Shown: positions 45,106 to 54,360, counted from the stretch's first letter. The stretch is DNA of 64,000 nucleotides from Porifericola rhodea (GCF_030506305.1 NZ_CP119421.1:5100501-5164500), one strand, 5' to 3'. The notes: generated from the letters alone by a model not told the origin. Numbers and translations: made by a program.

Positions 45106-46157
45106 ATCAGTGGAGTAAATCTCCTACCTACATTCTGTTTTTTGTTCAAGATGGTGTATACTACTGATGCCTCCCAGGCCTGCCCAGTACTCAGGTAGTC
45201 AATTGTTGGGTGACTGGATAAATCCATGCTCAGAGCAATTTGTATGTTGTGATGCTGGATTCCACCAGAAACTGCTATGGCATCATTCCAGCGGTACCAC
45301 AAACCGCCGATCAAATTAGTGCTGCTTCCCTTATAATCAGAATAGCTCACTCTGTACTGAGCATAGGCACCCAAATTAAAGTGATAGCTTTTACCTCTCC
45401 ACATCACTAAGGTTTGTGGATGTAGCTTCCAGTTATTTTTTGAATACGACACTCCGGCATACCATTTTAAAAGCATAGGTATTACTTCTTCACTATTGGT
45501 AAAAGATACATTGGGTTGGTTAATATTAGATACGGAAATACCGCTCTGGGCCTGCCAGGGGCTCAATAGTCTGTTTTTAAAAGTATTATAGGTCCATACA
45601 ATGCCTGCCTCTGCAGAAAAATATCCTAAGCGTGTTTGATCTAAACTGATAGAAGGTGTAATATCCGAGGAATATCCATGCTCCTGATCGTACTGCGACC
45701 CCCATTTGAGGCCTTCGGCTTGTATATTTTTTTGTGTATATGCGGCACCCACCCCTAAGGAGATCACATGCTTGTATTTATAATCCAATGGCAGATTGTA
45801 AGCACCTGCAAAATGAACACCTGTGTTTTTAAGCCAACCCTGCATACCAGCAACTTCACGAATGAGCTGTAGTCCGACACCTCCTTTGTAAGTTTTTTTA
45901 GGGTACTTCTGAACGATAGGGTATACGATAGATGCTATGTTGATGGGATAACTATTAGAAAAACTGTTCCATTGAGAGCGATGATGGAAAGAAATAAAAG
46001 GACGAGTACTACATCCGACTAACGCAGGATTCATATTTAATGGAGATACATAATACTGACTCAGAGGTACTTGTTGAGCCTCTACCTTAAGCTCCAGGAC
46101 GAGCAAAATTAAGATAGATAAAACTAATTTTAATATGGTGTATACCTTCCACTGCAT
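45102..46157 (-). CDS. PorP/SprF-family outer-membrane protein of the type IX secretion system
   Basis: The 351-residue protein has a signal peptide (about 1-27) and the typical opening PLSQYYVSPLNMNPALVGC followed by HHRSQWNSF, the signature of PorP/SprF outer-membrane beta-barrels. The rest alternates in hydrophobic strands and aromatic residues. PorP/SprF proteins help anchor T9SS cargo carrying type B C-terminal domains at the cell surface; SprF is needed for SprB adhesin. A protein with a type B-like domain is encoded one base upstream (46159-47271), and an OmpA-type gene overlaps downstream, which is the familiar pairing. Confidence 0.95.
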   Translation of the reverse strand: MQWKVYTILKLVLSILILLVLELKVEAQQVPLSQYYVSPLNMNPALVGCSTRPFISFHHRSQWNSFSNSYPINIASIVYPIVQKYPKKTYKGGVGLQLIREVAGMQGWLKNTGVHFAGAYNLPLDYKYKHVISLGVGAAYTQKNIQAEGLKWGSQYDQEHGYSSDITPSISLDQTRLGYFSAEAGIVWTYNTFKNRLLSPWQAQSGISVSNINQPNVSFTNSEEVIPMLLKWYAGVSYSKNNWKLHPQTLVMWRGKSYHFNLGAYAQYRVSYSDYKGSSTNLIGGLWYRWNDAIAVSGGIQHHNIQIALSMDLSSHPTIDYLSTGQAWEASVVYTILNKKQNVGRRFTPLI

Positions 46158-46158
46158 A

Positions 46159-47271
46159 TCAAAACCTCATAATTACATCTGACTGTTGAAATGAAGCACC
46201 TGAGATGTAGCTTCCGCTCAATACATACCTATAGGTGTTGTTTGACGATGAATAATCAAACCAGCCCTCACCCATAGCTTTTTCTAATGAATTAGTTTCG
46301 TACACCCATTTACCCCAGGCATCCTGAATACCAAAATGGAAGTTTCTGAATGAAATAAGGTTGCCGTATACCTTAATTACCTGATCTTCTACATTACTAG
46401 CCTGGGAAGAAAATGCAGTGGGCACATACACTCTCTCCATAGCCTCATTGGCTATAAAACCAATTGTAAGCCATGAGAGATTTGTTTTTTCTTTACTTGT
46501 AATACTAATGTTATTGGAAGTAGTATACACACTACTCGCTCCAAGTGAGGTATCTGTTGCGTTTTGGTTAAGGCCAGCTTTTAGCTGAAGGTAATCCTGA
46601 TAATAGATTTGATCTTCATCCTGACTTGGAAACGATACTTCAACTAGTGCTCCATTGTATGTACCCTCTTTTTCTATCTGACGCCAATAAGGTTGTTTGC
46701 CTTTTAAAGAATAGGCTATGCCTACAGTAGGTGTTTCACCTTCAAGATCATACAAAGTAACCGGTGCGTAGGTATTCTGGTCACCAACTGGAAAAAATTT
46801 ATCTCCTATACCACGATGGAAAATATTGCCAATTACATAGGAATTTTCATTGGCATATACTGCTACCCCATTTTCTAGAGTAATCTGACCATCTTCTTGG
46901 TTAATTATTACTTTACCATCGTTTAGCTGGAGTACGTTAGTAATTTCAACTTCTCCCTCAATCGTTTTTATATGGCCATTATTGATAATCAGATTTTGAA
47001 CGCTCAATTTGTTTGATTGTATTTTCTGATTTTCTCCATTTAGAATGATTGTAGCCTCACTCGCATCAAAATTTTGTAGATTAGACAGATCGCCTCCCAG
47101 CACTAATGTTCCCCTTTGTTTGATATTTCCATTATTGTTGAATGATTGATTTACGCTAATTACTGCGTTTGGCTGATCTACATTCATAGTGCCATCCTGT
47201 ACCACAAATTGCGCTTGCAGATTTGCAAAGAAGATTACACAAAACAATATGGTAGAAATGAAACTGCTCAT
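46159..47271 (-). CDS. Secreted protein with a divergent type B T9SS C-terminal domain
   Basis: I use the ATG at 47271 (370 residues), two bases after the upstream stop; an ATG at 47289 adds six residues and would overlap it. The signal peptide ends near FANLQAQ. The middle holds beta-helix-like repeats (residues about 30-160, e.g. NLIINNGHIKTIEGEVEITN). The end, about residues 280-370, resembles the gliding-motility-associated C-terminal domain: VYVPTAFSSQ in place of PNAFTPNGDG, FHFGIQDAWGKWVYETN in place of IYNRWGELVFET, then GW and YRYVLSGSY. It is therefore a likely T9SS cargo displayed with help from the adjacent PorP/SprF. Its role is unknown. Confidence 0.75.
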   Translation of the reverse strand: MSSFISTILFCVIFFANLQAQFVVQDGTMNVDQPNAVISVNQSFNNNGNIKQRGTLVLGGDLSNLQNFDASEATIILNGENQKIQSNKLSVQNLIINNGHIKTIEGEVEITNVLQLNDGKVIINQEDGQITLENGVAVYANENSYVIGNIFHRGIGDKFFPVGDQNTYAPVTLYDLEGETPTVGIAYSLKGKQPYWRQIEKEGTYNGALVEVSFPSQDEDQIYYQDYLQLKAGLNQNATDTSLGASSVYTTSNNISITSKEKTNLSWLTIGFIANEAMERVYVPTAFSSQASNVEDQVIKVYGNLISFRNFHFGIQDAWGKWVYETNSLEKAMGEGWFDYSSSNNTYRYVLSGSYISGASFQQSDVIMRF

Positions 47272-47273
47272 AA

Positions 47274-49325
47274 TTATAACCCTTTCCACTTAATATCTCC
47301 ATTATCCAGATATCGGTAATACAACTTCTTCTCATCTACGCTGTAATAGAAATCCCCTATATTTCCAATATTATCCCCCTCTACAGGTTTTTCATCACCC
47401 ATGTAAAGTATAGGTGTACGGTAGGAATCTGCTATTCCCCCAGTATTAATAGGTGCGGGAGCAGCTGTGTTATACCCTCCCAACAAAATCCAGCTTCCAC
47501 CAGACTTACGGTATACCCTATTATCATTTGTGTCGTAATAATAATCACCATTATCTGCTTCAATAGGATTTAAGGAAGTGGGAGTAATCGTTCCGGAATA
47601 CCATTGCTGGTCGCCAAACAGGCTACTATTTACTGCAGCAGGCTCCCAGGAACTTCCGTTCCAGGTAAGCACATCGTCCAGTCCAGGAGCATCGGTGCTC
47701 ACATTTCTTCCCTGAATAGCAGTAACTTGTGTATTTCCATTATTCGCAAGTGACACATCTCCACTGATACTCCTCGCATTTACCTGCGATCCATCTCCAA
47801 TCAAGATCTGACCATTTGACGTATTGCTTAGCTGAAGTTGGTCAGCATTGAGTTGAAGGCCTCCACCTCCAATATTTAACTCAAGACTTCCATCAGCATT
47901 TTGTGCTAAACCTTCGCCTGCTACATCCGCATTAATTTTGTCTTTAGTTACAGCCTGGTTAGCAATTTTAGCCGTAGTAACGGCCTGATCAAGAATCTTG
48001 GCTGTAGTGATAGCATCCAGTGTGATGGTCATTGTACCATCGCTATTGAGCTGAATGTCACCCGATATATTTACAGAACTTGCTTTGCCCGCTGAGTTAC
48101 CCACCAGCACCTGCCCTTCAGGTAAATCATTCTTCTGGAAAGAAGAGAAATCTACTTCATGCGTATTACCTGCTTCTACAATCTTAAGACGATCAGCCGT
48201 TTTCCAAGAAAAATCACTTACAGTTTCGTTAGTGGCATCAGAATCATCATCTTCCACCGAAAAGCTGGTACCACCCCCATTGGTAATTCCTATCGTAATA
48301 TCATTACCTGTTCTGCTACCAATTAGATTCTGATTGTCTGTACCTGTACCATCCTGTAGGGAGCTTAAATCAACACTTGAACCACTACCGCTAATTGATA
48401 GTGTATTTCCACTTAACGCAAGGCTCTGAGAGTCTGTATTAAGACTAGTAAGATTTATGCTATTACCATTACTTATGCTTAACGTACTCCCTGAGAGGTT
48501 AAGCGTTTGGTTATCTGTATTATCCAGATAAGGACTTAAATCAATACTAGTGGCTGATGGATTGTCCGTAACTTTTAATTGATTAGCATTAAGGCTAAGA
48601 TCCTGCTGATAGAATTTATCCTTAGAAAGGGTAACACTATTACCGCCTTCCAGACTTAATACTCTTAAAGTACTATCGTAAGTTAAAGCAGGAGTTTCTG
48701 CCGCGGCAATCTGGGATAGCACAAAACTTCGCGTAGCTGCGTCCTGAGCATCCACAGGTTCTCCAATATTTTTTATTCTTAAACCATTTGCATTAGCTCC
48801 CCTACTAAGCACTGAGTTAAGATCCTGCAATTCATTCGTATTATCTAAATCACCTACGTTATTGATCAGGTTATTGCTAATTTCAATTCCTTCGCCTGCC
48901 TTTAAGGCCGTATTTTCATTGCTATTTCCAGGTAGTGTTATCAGTTCTTCCTGAGGCTGGCTCTCATTATTTTCTGGCAATAATGCATACCATTTATTTA
49001 TCCACCAGTAATAAAACTTACCTTCATTCTCTACAAAAACCAATAGTCCATTATCATTTTCAGTAAGCTTTTGTTGTAGTTGTGCTATTTCTGAGGAGTT
49101 TAATCGGGGCACTAGTAAACCTTGATTTTTTTCTTTTGAAACTAGTTCAAGTACTGCGTTTGGGTTAGGTTGATCCGTTCCCATACCTACTACTGTTTGT
49201 CCAAAGAGCTTTGTAATAGGTGCAAAGCATAAAAATAAGGCTAATACCAGTAAAACCATATTGTAGTAATACTGTGACCCTTTTGCTAAAAAAAGTAAAG
49301 AAGAATACAAATAGCTCATGTTCAA
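47274..49325 (-). CDS. Fibre-like repeat protein, first gene of the T9SS-linked operon
   Basis: The 683-residue protein has a hydrophobic N-terminus; the ATG at 49259 (residue 23) gives a neater signal peptide cut near LFGQ, so either start is possible. The first part (residues about 45-130) resembles the opening of many Bacteroidota fibre proteins (PNPNAVLELVSKEKNQGLLV). The middle carries Ser/Leu/Asp-rich repeats (QTLNLSGSTLSISNGNSINL) and a heptad-like stretch with AVTTAKIANQAVTKDKI, as in phage-tail-fibre-type trimeric proteins. The C-terminus has two GDYYYD...VYRK-type units. No sorting domain was recognised. It is probably an exported fibre or adhesin working with the following genes. 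Exact function unknown. Confidence 0.75.
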   Translation of the reverse strand: MNMSYLYSSLLFLAKGSQYYYNMVLLVLALFLCFAPITKLFGQTVVGMGTDQPNPNAVLELVSKEKNQGLLVPRLNSSEIAQLQQKLTENDNGLLVFVENEGKFYYWWINKWYALLPENNESQPQEELITLPGNSNENTALKAGEGIEISNNLINNVGDLDNTNELQDLNSVLSRGANANGLRIKNIGEPVDAQDAATRSFVLSQIAAAETPALTYDSTLRVLSLEGGNSVTLSKDKFYQQDLSLNANQLKVTDNPSATSIDLSPYLDNTDNQTLNLSGSTLSISNGNSINLTSLNTDSQSLALSGNTLSISGSGSSVDLSSLQDGTGTDNQNLIGSRTGNDITIGITNGGGTSFSVEDDDSDATNETVSDFSWKTADRLKIVEAGNTHEVDFSSFQKNDLPEGQVLVGNSAGKASSVNISGDIQLNSDGTMTITLDAITTAKILDQAVTTAKIANQAVTKDKINADVAGEGLAQNADGSLELNIGGGGLQLNADQLQLSNTSNGQILIGDGSQVNARSISGDVSLANNGNTQVTAIQGRNVSTDAPGLDDVLTWNGSSWEPAAVNSSLFGDQQWYSGTITPTSLNPIEADNGDYYYDTNDNRVYRKSGGSWILLGGYNTAAPAPINTGGIADSYRTPILYMGDEKPVEGDNIGNIGDFYYSVDEKKLYYRYLDNGDIKWKGL

Positions 49326-49622
49326 AATCCGTCTTTCCTTATAATTTTAAACTTACTACTTATATTTATATAAAATATTGCATAAATACAATTAAAACTT
49401 ACATGAGCTCCGCTTTTGTGTTTTGGTATATTTTTTATTGGAAGTAGACCTATTTTACGATGAACAATGCTTCACTAAGCAGCTAAGCTCTCAATGAAAA
49501 AGACACTTTTTAACACCATATTTTTTTAGAAATTTGGAGAGCATAAAAAACTCCATTAGCTATAGCATAAACTAATGGAGTTCAGCAGATGAAGTAGTTT
49601 ACCAAAGTATAAGTTGCTTAAC
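49326..49622. other. Intergenic region between the T9SS-linked operon and the ThuA-fusion gene
   Basis: The promoter for the T9SS-linked operon should lie in 49326-49450, which is AT-rich, but no TAnnTTTG element was found. The other half holds the terminator at 49545-49582. Confidence 0.5.
49545..49582 (-). terminator. Rho-independent terminator of the ThuA-propeller-azurin gene
   Basis: Arms AACTCCATTAG (49549-49559) and CTAATGGAGTT (49572-49582) form an 11-base-pair perfect stem with a 12-base loop. On the minus strand the stem leads into six Ts. Confidence 0.8.
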
Positions 49623-52600
49623 CTATGCCGGGCTACTACTAACAACCTTCATTATACCTTGCATAATTCTCCAGTGGCCAGGAAATGTACATACAAAGGG
49701 GTATTCACCTGCTTTTTGCGGAGCTTGAAAAATAAGTTCTGCACTTGCCTCCGGATCTATGAGCGGGGTACTAAACAAAACTTCTATCATATCCGGCACA
49801 TAATTTTTCTCAGCACCATTAGGATCGGTAGCCATTTTATCAGCGGCTTTACCCACTTTTTCTAAAGTACCAGGCTGGATGATAAGCAGATTATGCTGCA
49901 TAAAATCAGGGTTATCAAACACTATTTTAACAGGCTTACCAGCTTCTACTACAAATTCGCTCACATCGTACTTCATCGCGTTTTTAACAGTCTTAATATG
50001 GATTACCTGTACATCGGCCATTTCTACTCCCTCATCTGTATTAGGTTTAGTGATAGGCTTGTTCCAGTAGTTATCCATAAAAAAAGCTGCCAGCCCTTGT
50101 TCAGAGAAAGGGAGCTTTACGCTATTAAACTCTTTCTCAACCTGATACTTCCAATCGCCCGCTAAAGAAATAAGGCTATTTTTAGCTTTGATGTGCATTT
50201 CATCCTGAGTTCCACTAAAGCCCCCACCTCCCTGGTAATCTTCTACTCTTACAACTACCAGGTTGTTACCAGCCTTAAGTACACCATCAGGTATAGTATA
50301 AGATCTAGGTGCCTGATAATCGTTTTTAATCCCTCCTACTCTAATTCCATTGATCCAGACCTCATCGGTATCATCTACGGCACCTAAGGAAATAATAGCT
50401 TTATTACTCACAGCTGAAGATGGAATGCTTATAGTTTTTCTGAACCATATAATACCATCTATATCTAAACCGGCATCTTCTATTAATGTAGGCAAAGCCA
50501 TGCTTTTCCAGGAAGTATCCTTAAAGTCAGGGGATTCTCGGGTAGGCGTCATCATGTCCTGAACAGCAGCATCAGAGTAGCTGGGATTATCTTCTATAAA
50601 AGCACTGATAAACCCTTCCCTATGTTTACCTGCGGCCAAATAGGTAGCCTGAGCCAGCCAGTTATCTTGTTGGATGGTATTATCCTGTGCTCTACTGTAT
50701 AAAGTTGCTCCTAAGCCATTAGATGGGGCATAATGGGCAAGATTTAGGGTAGCCGCCAGTTGGTTAGTAGGTTCTTCATCATTCAGTAGGTCAGCTCTTA
50801 ATATAGCTTCTTTACTCCAGGGCTCTGAAGGTAAAATCTGCATTGCTGCTCTTCGTACTCCAGCCGCTGGGTGCTTAAGTGCCTTTACCACATGATCATA
50901 AGCTTCTTCGTTTTCTAATGCACCTAAACCATGAATGGTCCATAGAGCATGTAGAGCTGCGGTATTCATTCCTAAGTCATCTGTTGTTCTATCTGACAGA
51001 ATTTGATAAAGATCTGGTAATACCTCTTTATTTCCCTTTTCTACCAATAAACGCTGGGCAGTAAGACGCCAAAACATATTATCGTGCGTTAGTGCTTCTA
51101 ATAGCTGCTCATTGTCTTCAGCATCAAGCTGTAGCTTAGAATAGGGCTCCGCATCTTTGTAGACAATACGCCAGATTCTACCGTGCTTTCTATCTCTTAA
51201 AGGGTTGACATAAGCATTTCCGTCGCCTGTTTCTGCTTCATAACCACCACGGTCAGGCGTAGGTGTCGGATTATGTTGAACAATAAAATTATACCAGTCT
51301 GCTACCCATACTGCACCGTCAGGACCAACTTTAGCCTCAACTGGTGACACCCATTCATCAGCACTAGCCATTAGGTTTCCTCCATTTTTTTCTATAAAGC
51401 CTGCGCCTTGTTTCTCAATGATAGCTGTATGCAATATGTTTCCAGTTGGTTCGCAAACTAGTGCTGCCCTGCTCCAGTAGTTTCGCGGAAAGCTACGTGC
51501 GGTATAAAAGCTATGCCCTGAAGCTGCTGTGTACCCTCCCCAAACATCAACCTGACGTATATTTGGGGTAAGTGTTTGCATGGCATAATGCCCATCAATT
51601 TTACTACTACCTTGTAGACTTAAGCCCTCTACTCCTTCATAATACGAATTAGGAATTCCTACATATACACTATGTGTATTATTTGCAGTAGACGCAAAAA
51701 CATCAAAATTTTCAGTAAAGCCCAAACCCCAGGTGTTATTGCTGGTACGTGTAATGTATTCAAACTTTTCTAAATCCGGTGTAAAGCGGTATACCCCCTG
51801 TCCAAACTCAAATTCCTGATTAGCAATTCTACCTTTAAACCCCGAATAGCCTACTACTCCCCATATATTATTATCTACCCCGTACCTTAAATTTGAAGGC
51901 CCAGCATGAGTATCAAAAGTACCCCAACCTTCCATAATTACTTCTCTTACATCAGCTTTATCATCGCCATCGGTATCTTTTAGAAAGAGAAAATTAGGTA
52001 CCTGCGATACAATTATTCCCCCTTGAGAAAATACCAGGCTGGTTGGAATATTTAGCTGATCTGCAAAAATGGTAAATTTATCAGCTTTTCCATCTCCATC
52101 CGTATCTTCACATATTTTGATACGATCATCCCCTTTACCATTGTCATTTCGTACAGTGTTGGGATAATCTACTGTTTCAATCACCCAGAGACGGCCTTTT
52201 TCATCCCAATCCATGGCAATTGGATTAATAATGTCTGGTTCGGCAGCAAATAGCTCTAACTCAAATTCTGGAGGCACCTGTATCAGTTTTTTTGACTCTT
52301 CCGGAGAAAGAGGTAACTGATACCGTGGAGCAGGGTCTCTCTTTTCATAATTAGGAATACTATCTTTATCAACATATTGTAGCTGAGGCATGTCCTGAAC
52401 ATAAGCCTGCCATTTTTCTTTTGTTTGATCATCAACTGCCCATAGTATACCTTTTTCAATAAGTTTATGGAACTCAGGATGACTCCATACTCTCTCATCA
52501 TGTCCATAAGCAGTATAGAACACCTTACCCTTACCCTGCTCTCTTACCCAGGTCCAGGGTTCAGCCTCACCATCCTTACCTTTTCTTTCCATCAATACGA

Positions 52601-53135
52601 CACGATCATCATTATGCTTATGATGTACATATGTTTCATCCCACACAGAAAACTCTTCCACACCTTCTATAGCAGCATGTTCTCCATTAATAATATTTGC
52701 TACAAAAGTACCTGTTTCATGTTTGAGGAACTGAGCTCCTACCATATCAATAAACTTATCTGAGTTATGAAAACAGTAGCTGGCGCAATGAACCGGGATA
52801 AACGCTTTACCACCTTCAACGAAATTCATTAAAGCCTTCTCCTGTGCAGCTGAGATAGTTTCGTGGTTTGCATAGAGCAAAAGGCCATCGTAATAGCTTA
52901 GTTTTTCAGCATTTAAATCATTTAAATCTTCGGTATAGGTAAAGTTGATCCCGCTTTGAAACAAAGCGGAAGATAGTAGAGGCATGTAAGCTTCAGAATT
53001 GTGATGCTCACTATCATGCCCTAAAAACAGTATTTCTATGGGCTTTGGATTGTTATCGGCACTTTTTTTCTCTTGAGAGCAAGCAAGCAATGTAAAGCTA
53101 AACAAGAGAATGTACCAGTAGTTGATCGTCTTCAT
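49623..53135 (-). CDS. ThuA - PVC-type propeller dehydrogenase - HEAT - azurin-like multidomain lipoprotein
   Basis: The 1170-residue protein has a lipoprotein signal (LLAC, Cys19), a ThuA-like class-I-glutamine-amidotransferase-fold domain (about 32-237), a PVC-type membrane-bound dehydrogenase-like propeller (about 285-660) with calcium-binding-like DTDGDGKAD (345-353) and DTDGDDKAD (387-395), HEAT-like helices (about 670-850), and a galactose-binding-type jelly roll (about 870-1000). It ends with a cupredoxin domain (about 1040-1165). Copper ligands fit azurin: His1081, Cys1149, His1154, Met1158 (C-T-F-P-G-H-x3-M). Such proteins are thought to oxidise sugars or polyols; here copper replaces the usual haem CxxCH. 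It lies in a sugar-catabolism locus, downstream of a Gfo/Idh/MocA gene. Confidence 0.9.
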   Translation of the reverse strand: MKTINYWYILLFSFTLLACSQEKKSADNNPKPIEILFLGHDSEHHNSEAYMPLLSSALFQSGINFTYTEDLNDLNAEKLSYYDGLLLYANHETISAAQEKALMNFVEGGKAFIPVHCASYCFHNSDKFIDMVGAQFLKHETGTFVANIINGEHAAIEGVEEFSVWDETYVHHKHNDDRVVLMERKGKDGEAEPWTWVREQGKGKVFYTAYGHDERVWSHPEFHKLIEKGILWAVDDQTKEKWQAYVQDMPQLQYVDKDSIPNYEKRDPAPRYQLPLSPEESKKLIQVPPEFELELFAAEPDIINPIAMDWDEKGRLWVIETVDYPNTVRNDNGKGDDRIKICEDTDGDGKADKFTIFADQLNIPTSLVFSQGGIIVSQVPNFLFLKDTDGDDKADVREVIMEGWGTFDTHAGPSNLRYGVDNNIWGVVGYSGFKGRIANQEFEFGQGVYRFTPDLEKFEYITRTSNNTWGLGFTENFDVFASTANNTHSVYVGIPNSYYEGVEGLSLQGSSKIDGHYAMQTLTPNIRQVDVWGGYTAASGHSFYTARSFPRNYWSRAALVCEPTGNILHTAIIEKQGAGFIEKNGGNLMASADEWVSPVEAKVGPDGAVWVADWYNFIVQHNPTPTPDRGGYEAETGDGNAYVNPLRDRKHGRIWRIVYKDAEPYSKLQLDAEDNEQLLEALTHDNMFWRLTAQRLLVEKGNKEVLPDLYQILSDRTTDDLGMNTAALHALWTIHGLGALENEEAYDHVVKALKHPAAGVRRAAMQILPSEPWSKEAILRADLLNDEEPTNQLAATLNLAHYAPSNGLGATLYSRAQDNTIQQDNWLAQATYLAAGKHREGFISAFIEDNPSYSDAAVQDMMTPTRESPDFKDTSWKSMALPTLIEDAGLDIDGIIWFRKTISIPSSAVSNKAIISLGAVDDTDEVWINGIRVGGIKNDYQAPRSYTIPDGVLKAGNNLVVVRVEDYQGGGGFSGTQDEMHIKAKNSLISLAGDWKYQVEKEFNSVKLPFSEQGLAAFFMDNYWNKPITKPNTDEGVEMADVQVIHIKTVKNAMKYDVSEFVVEAGKPVKIVFDNPDFMQHNLLIIQPGTLEKVGKAADKMATDPNGAEKNYVPDMIEVLFSTPLIDPEASAELIFQAPQKAGEYPFVCTFPGHWRIMQGIMKVVSSSPA

Positions 53136-53167
53136 GACTAATGGGGTGTAGCATTAATAAAGCAAAA

Positions 53168-53201
53168 GCAAGCCTGTGTGACTAACAGCGGACAGGCTTG
53201 C
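53168..53201 (-). terminator. Probable terminator after the Gfo/Idh/MocA gene
   Basis: Arms GCAAGCCTGT (53168-53177) and ACAGGCTTGC (53192-53201) form a perfect 10-base-pair stem with a 14-base loop. On the minus strand it is followed by TTTTGCTTTATT. It separates the gene at 53220 from the ThuA-fusion gene, though read-through is possible. Confidence 0.6.
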
Positions 53202-53219
53202 ATATGAGGATAATGTTTA

Positions 53220-54350
53220 CTATGACGGTAGTGTAAAATCAGGCATTTTCATCACTTCTCCGTTCTTTTGCGCTGATTCATGGGCTATAATGCCTACGCA
53301 GGTAATATTAGCTGATTGTACTGCATTTGGATATGGATCTTTATTATTAACCAAGGCATCTAAAAACGCATGAACCAAATGAGGATGCGAACCACCATGA
53401 CCCGCACCTTGAGTAAAGGAGAGATGTTGGTTGTCATCTTCATCATAAACCCCTTTGGTAGTAAAATGCTGAATTTCTTTAGGAAGAAGTTTCGCGAAAT
53501 CTGGGCATTCTACTTCTTGAGGAATCTCTGGCTCAGGTTTTTTAGCAGTATGTACTACCAATGGATTACCTTCTATGAGAGGCCACTCCACTCCTTTTTT
53601 TGAGCCATATACTTCAAAACTTTCTCTGTACTGTCGGGCAACATCAAAAAGTGAACGATAGATATGTGCACTCAAATCCGAATTACGAAATTTGATATGG
53701 GTTGTCTCTACTGCATATGGAGAATTGTAATGATGATGAAGCTCCTCCCTTATAGTACCTGACCCAAAACAGGATACATACTCTGCCTCTGCTCTGGTTA
53801 ATCCAAGTACCGGACCTACACAATGCGTAGCGTAATACATAGGAGGTAAACCTGGCCAGTAATTAGGCCAGCCGTCCATATCCTGCTGATGGCTTGCTTT
53901 TAGAAACTGTACTTTCCCTAGTTCACCATTTTCATACAACTCCCTCATGTACAAAAATTCACGAGCATAGACTACAGTTTCCATCATCATATAGGTGAGC
54001 CCTGTTTCCTGAGTAAGTTTGACGATTTGCTCACATTCTTCAACCGTAGTAGCCATAGGCACAGTACAGGCTACATGCTTTCCTGCCTTGAGCGCCTTTA
54101 TGGATTGTGATGCATGGTCGGGAATAGGTGTATTGATATGTACTGCATCAACATCTGGATCTTGAAGTAGCTCATCATATGAGGTATACCTTTTTTCTAT
54201 ACCAAAAGCATCTCCTACTTCATCCAGTTTAGATTGTGTTCTCTGGCAAATGGCATACATATTGGCATTTGGATGTTTTTGATAAATAGGTATAAACTCC
54301 GCCCCAAAGCCTAAACCAACAATGGCTATGTTTATTTTATTTTTAGTCAT
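53220..54350 (-). CDS. Gfo/Idh/MocA-family oxidoreductase-like protein with altered EKP motif
   Basis: The 376-residue protein has an N-terminal Rossmann fold (IAIVGLGFGAEFIP; dinucleotide motif at residues 8-16) and a C-terminal alpha/beta domain typical of the family. The canonical catalytic Glu-Lys-Pro is replaced by Thr96-Val97-Pro98 (GKHVACTVPMATT), so the usual catalytic lysine is absent. Known members oxidise or reduce sugars with NAD(P). This variant may use another mechanism or be non-canonical. It lies 10 bases downstream of the isomerase-like gene at 54361-55221, so both are on one transcript, and a terminator follows. Confidence 0.9.
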   Translation of the reverse strand: MTKNKINIAIVGLGFGAEFIPIYQKHPNANMYAICQRTQSKLDEVGDAFGIEKRYTSYDELLQDPDVDAVHINTPIPDHASQSIKALKAGKHVACTVPMATTVEECEQIVKLTQETGLTYMMMETVVYAREFLYMRELYENGELGKVQFLKASHQQDMDGWPNYWPGLPPMYYATHCVGPVLGLTRAEAEYVSCFGSGTIREELHHHYNSPYAVETTHIKFRNSDLSAHIYRSLFDVARQYRESFEVYGSKKGVEWPLIEGNPLVVHTAKKPEPEIPQEVECPDFAKLLPKEIQHFTTKGVYDEDDNQHLSFTQGAGHGGSHPHLVHAFLDALVNNKDPYPNAVQSANITCVGIIAHESAQKNGEVMKMPDFTLPS

Positions 54351-54360
54351 CGGTATTGTA

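Noticed and set aside
48055-48333. Plus-strand frame of 92 codons inside the fibre-like gene
   Set aside because: Antisense to repeat-encoding DNA; the apparent protein reflects the repeats of the real gene.
49623-53135. Haem-binding cytochrome c domain in the PVC-type protein
   Set aside because: No CxxCH motif is present anywhere in the chain; the C-terminal redox-type domain is cupredoxin-like instead.
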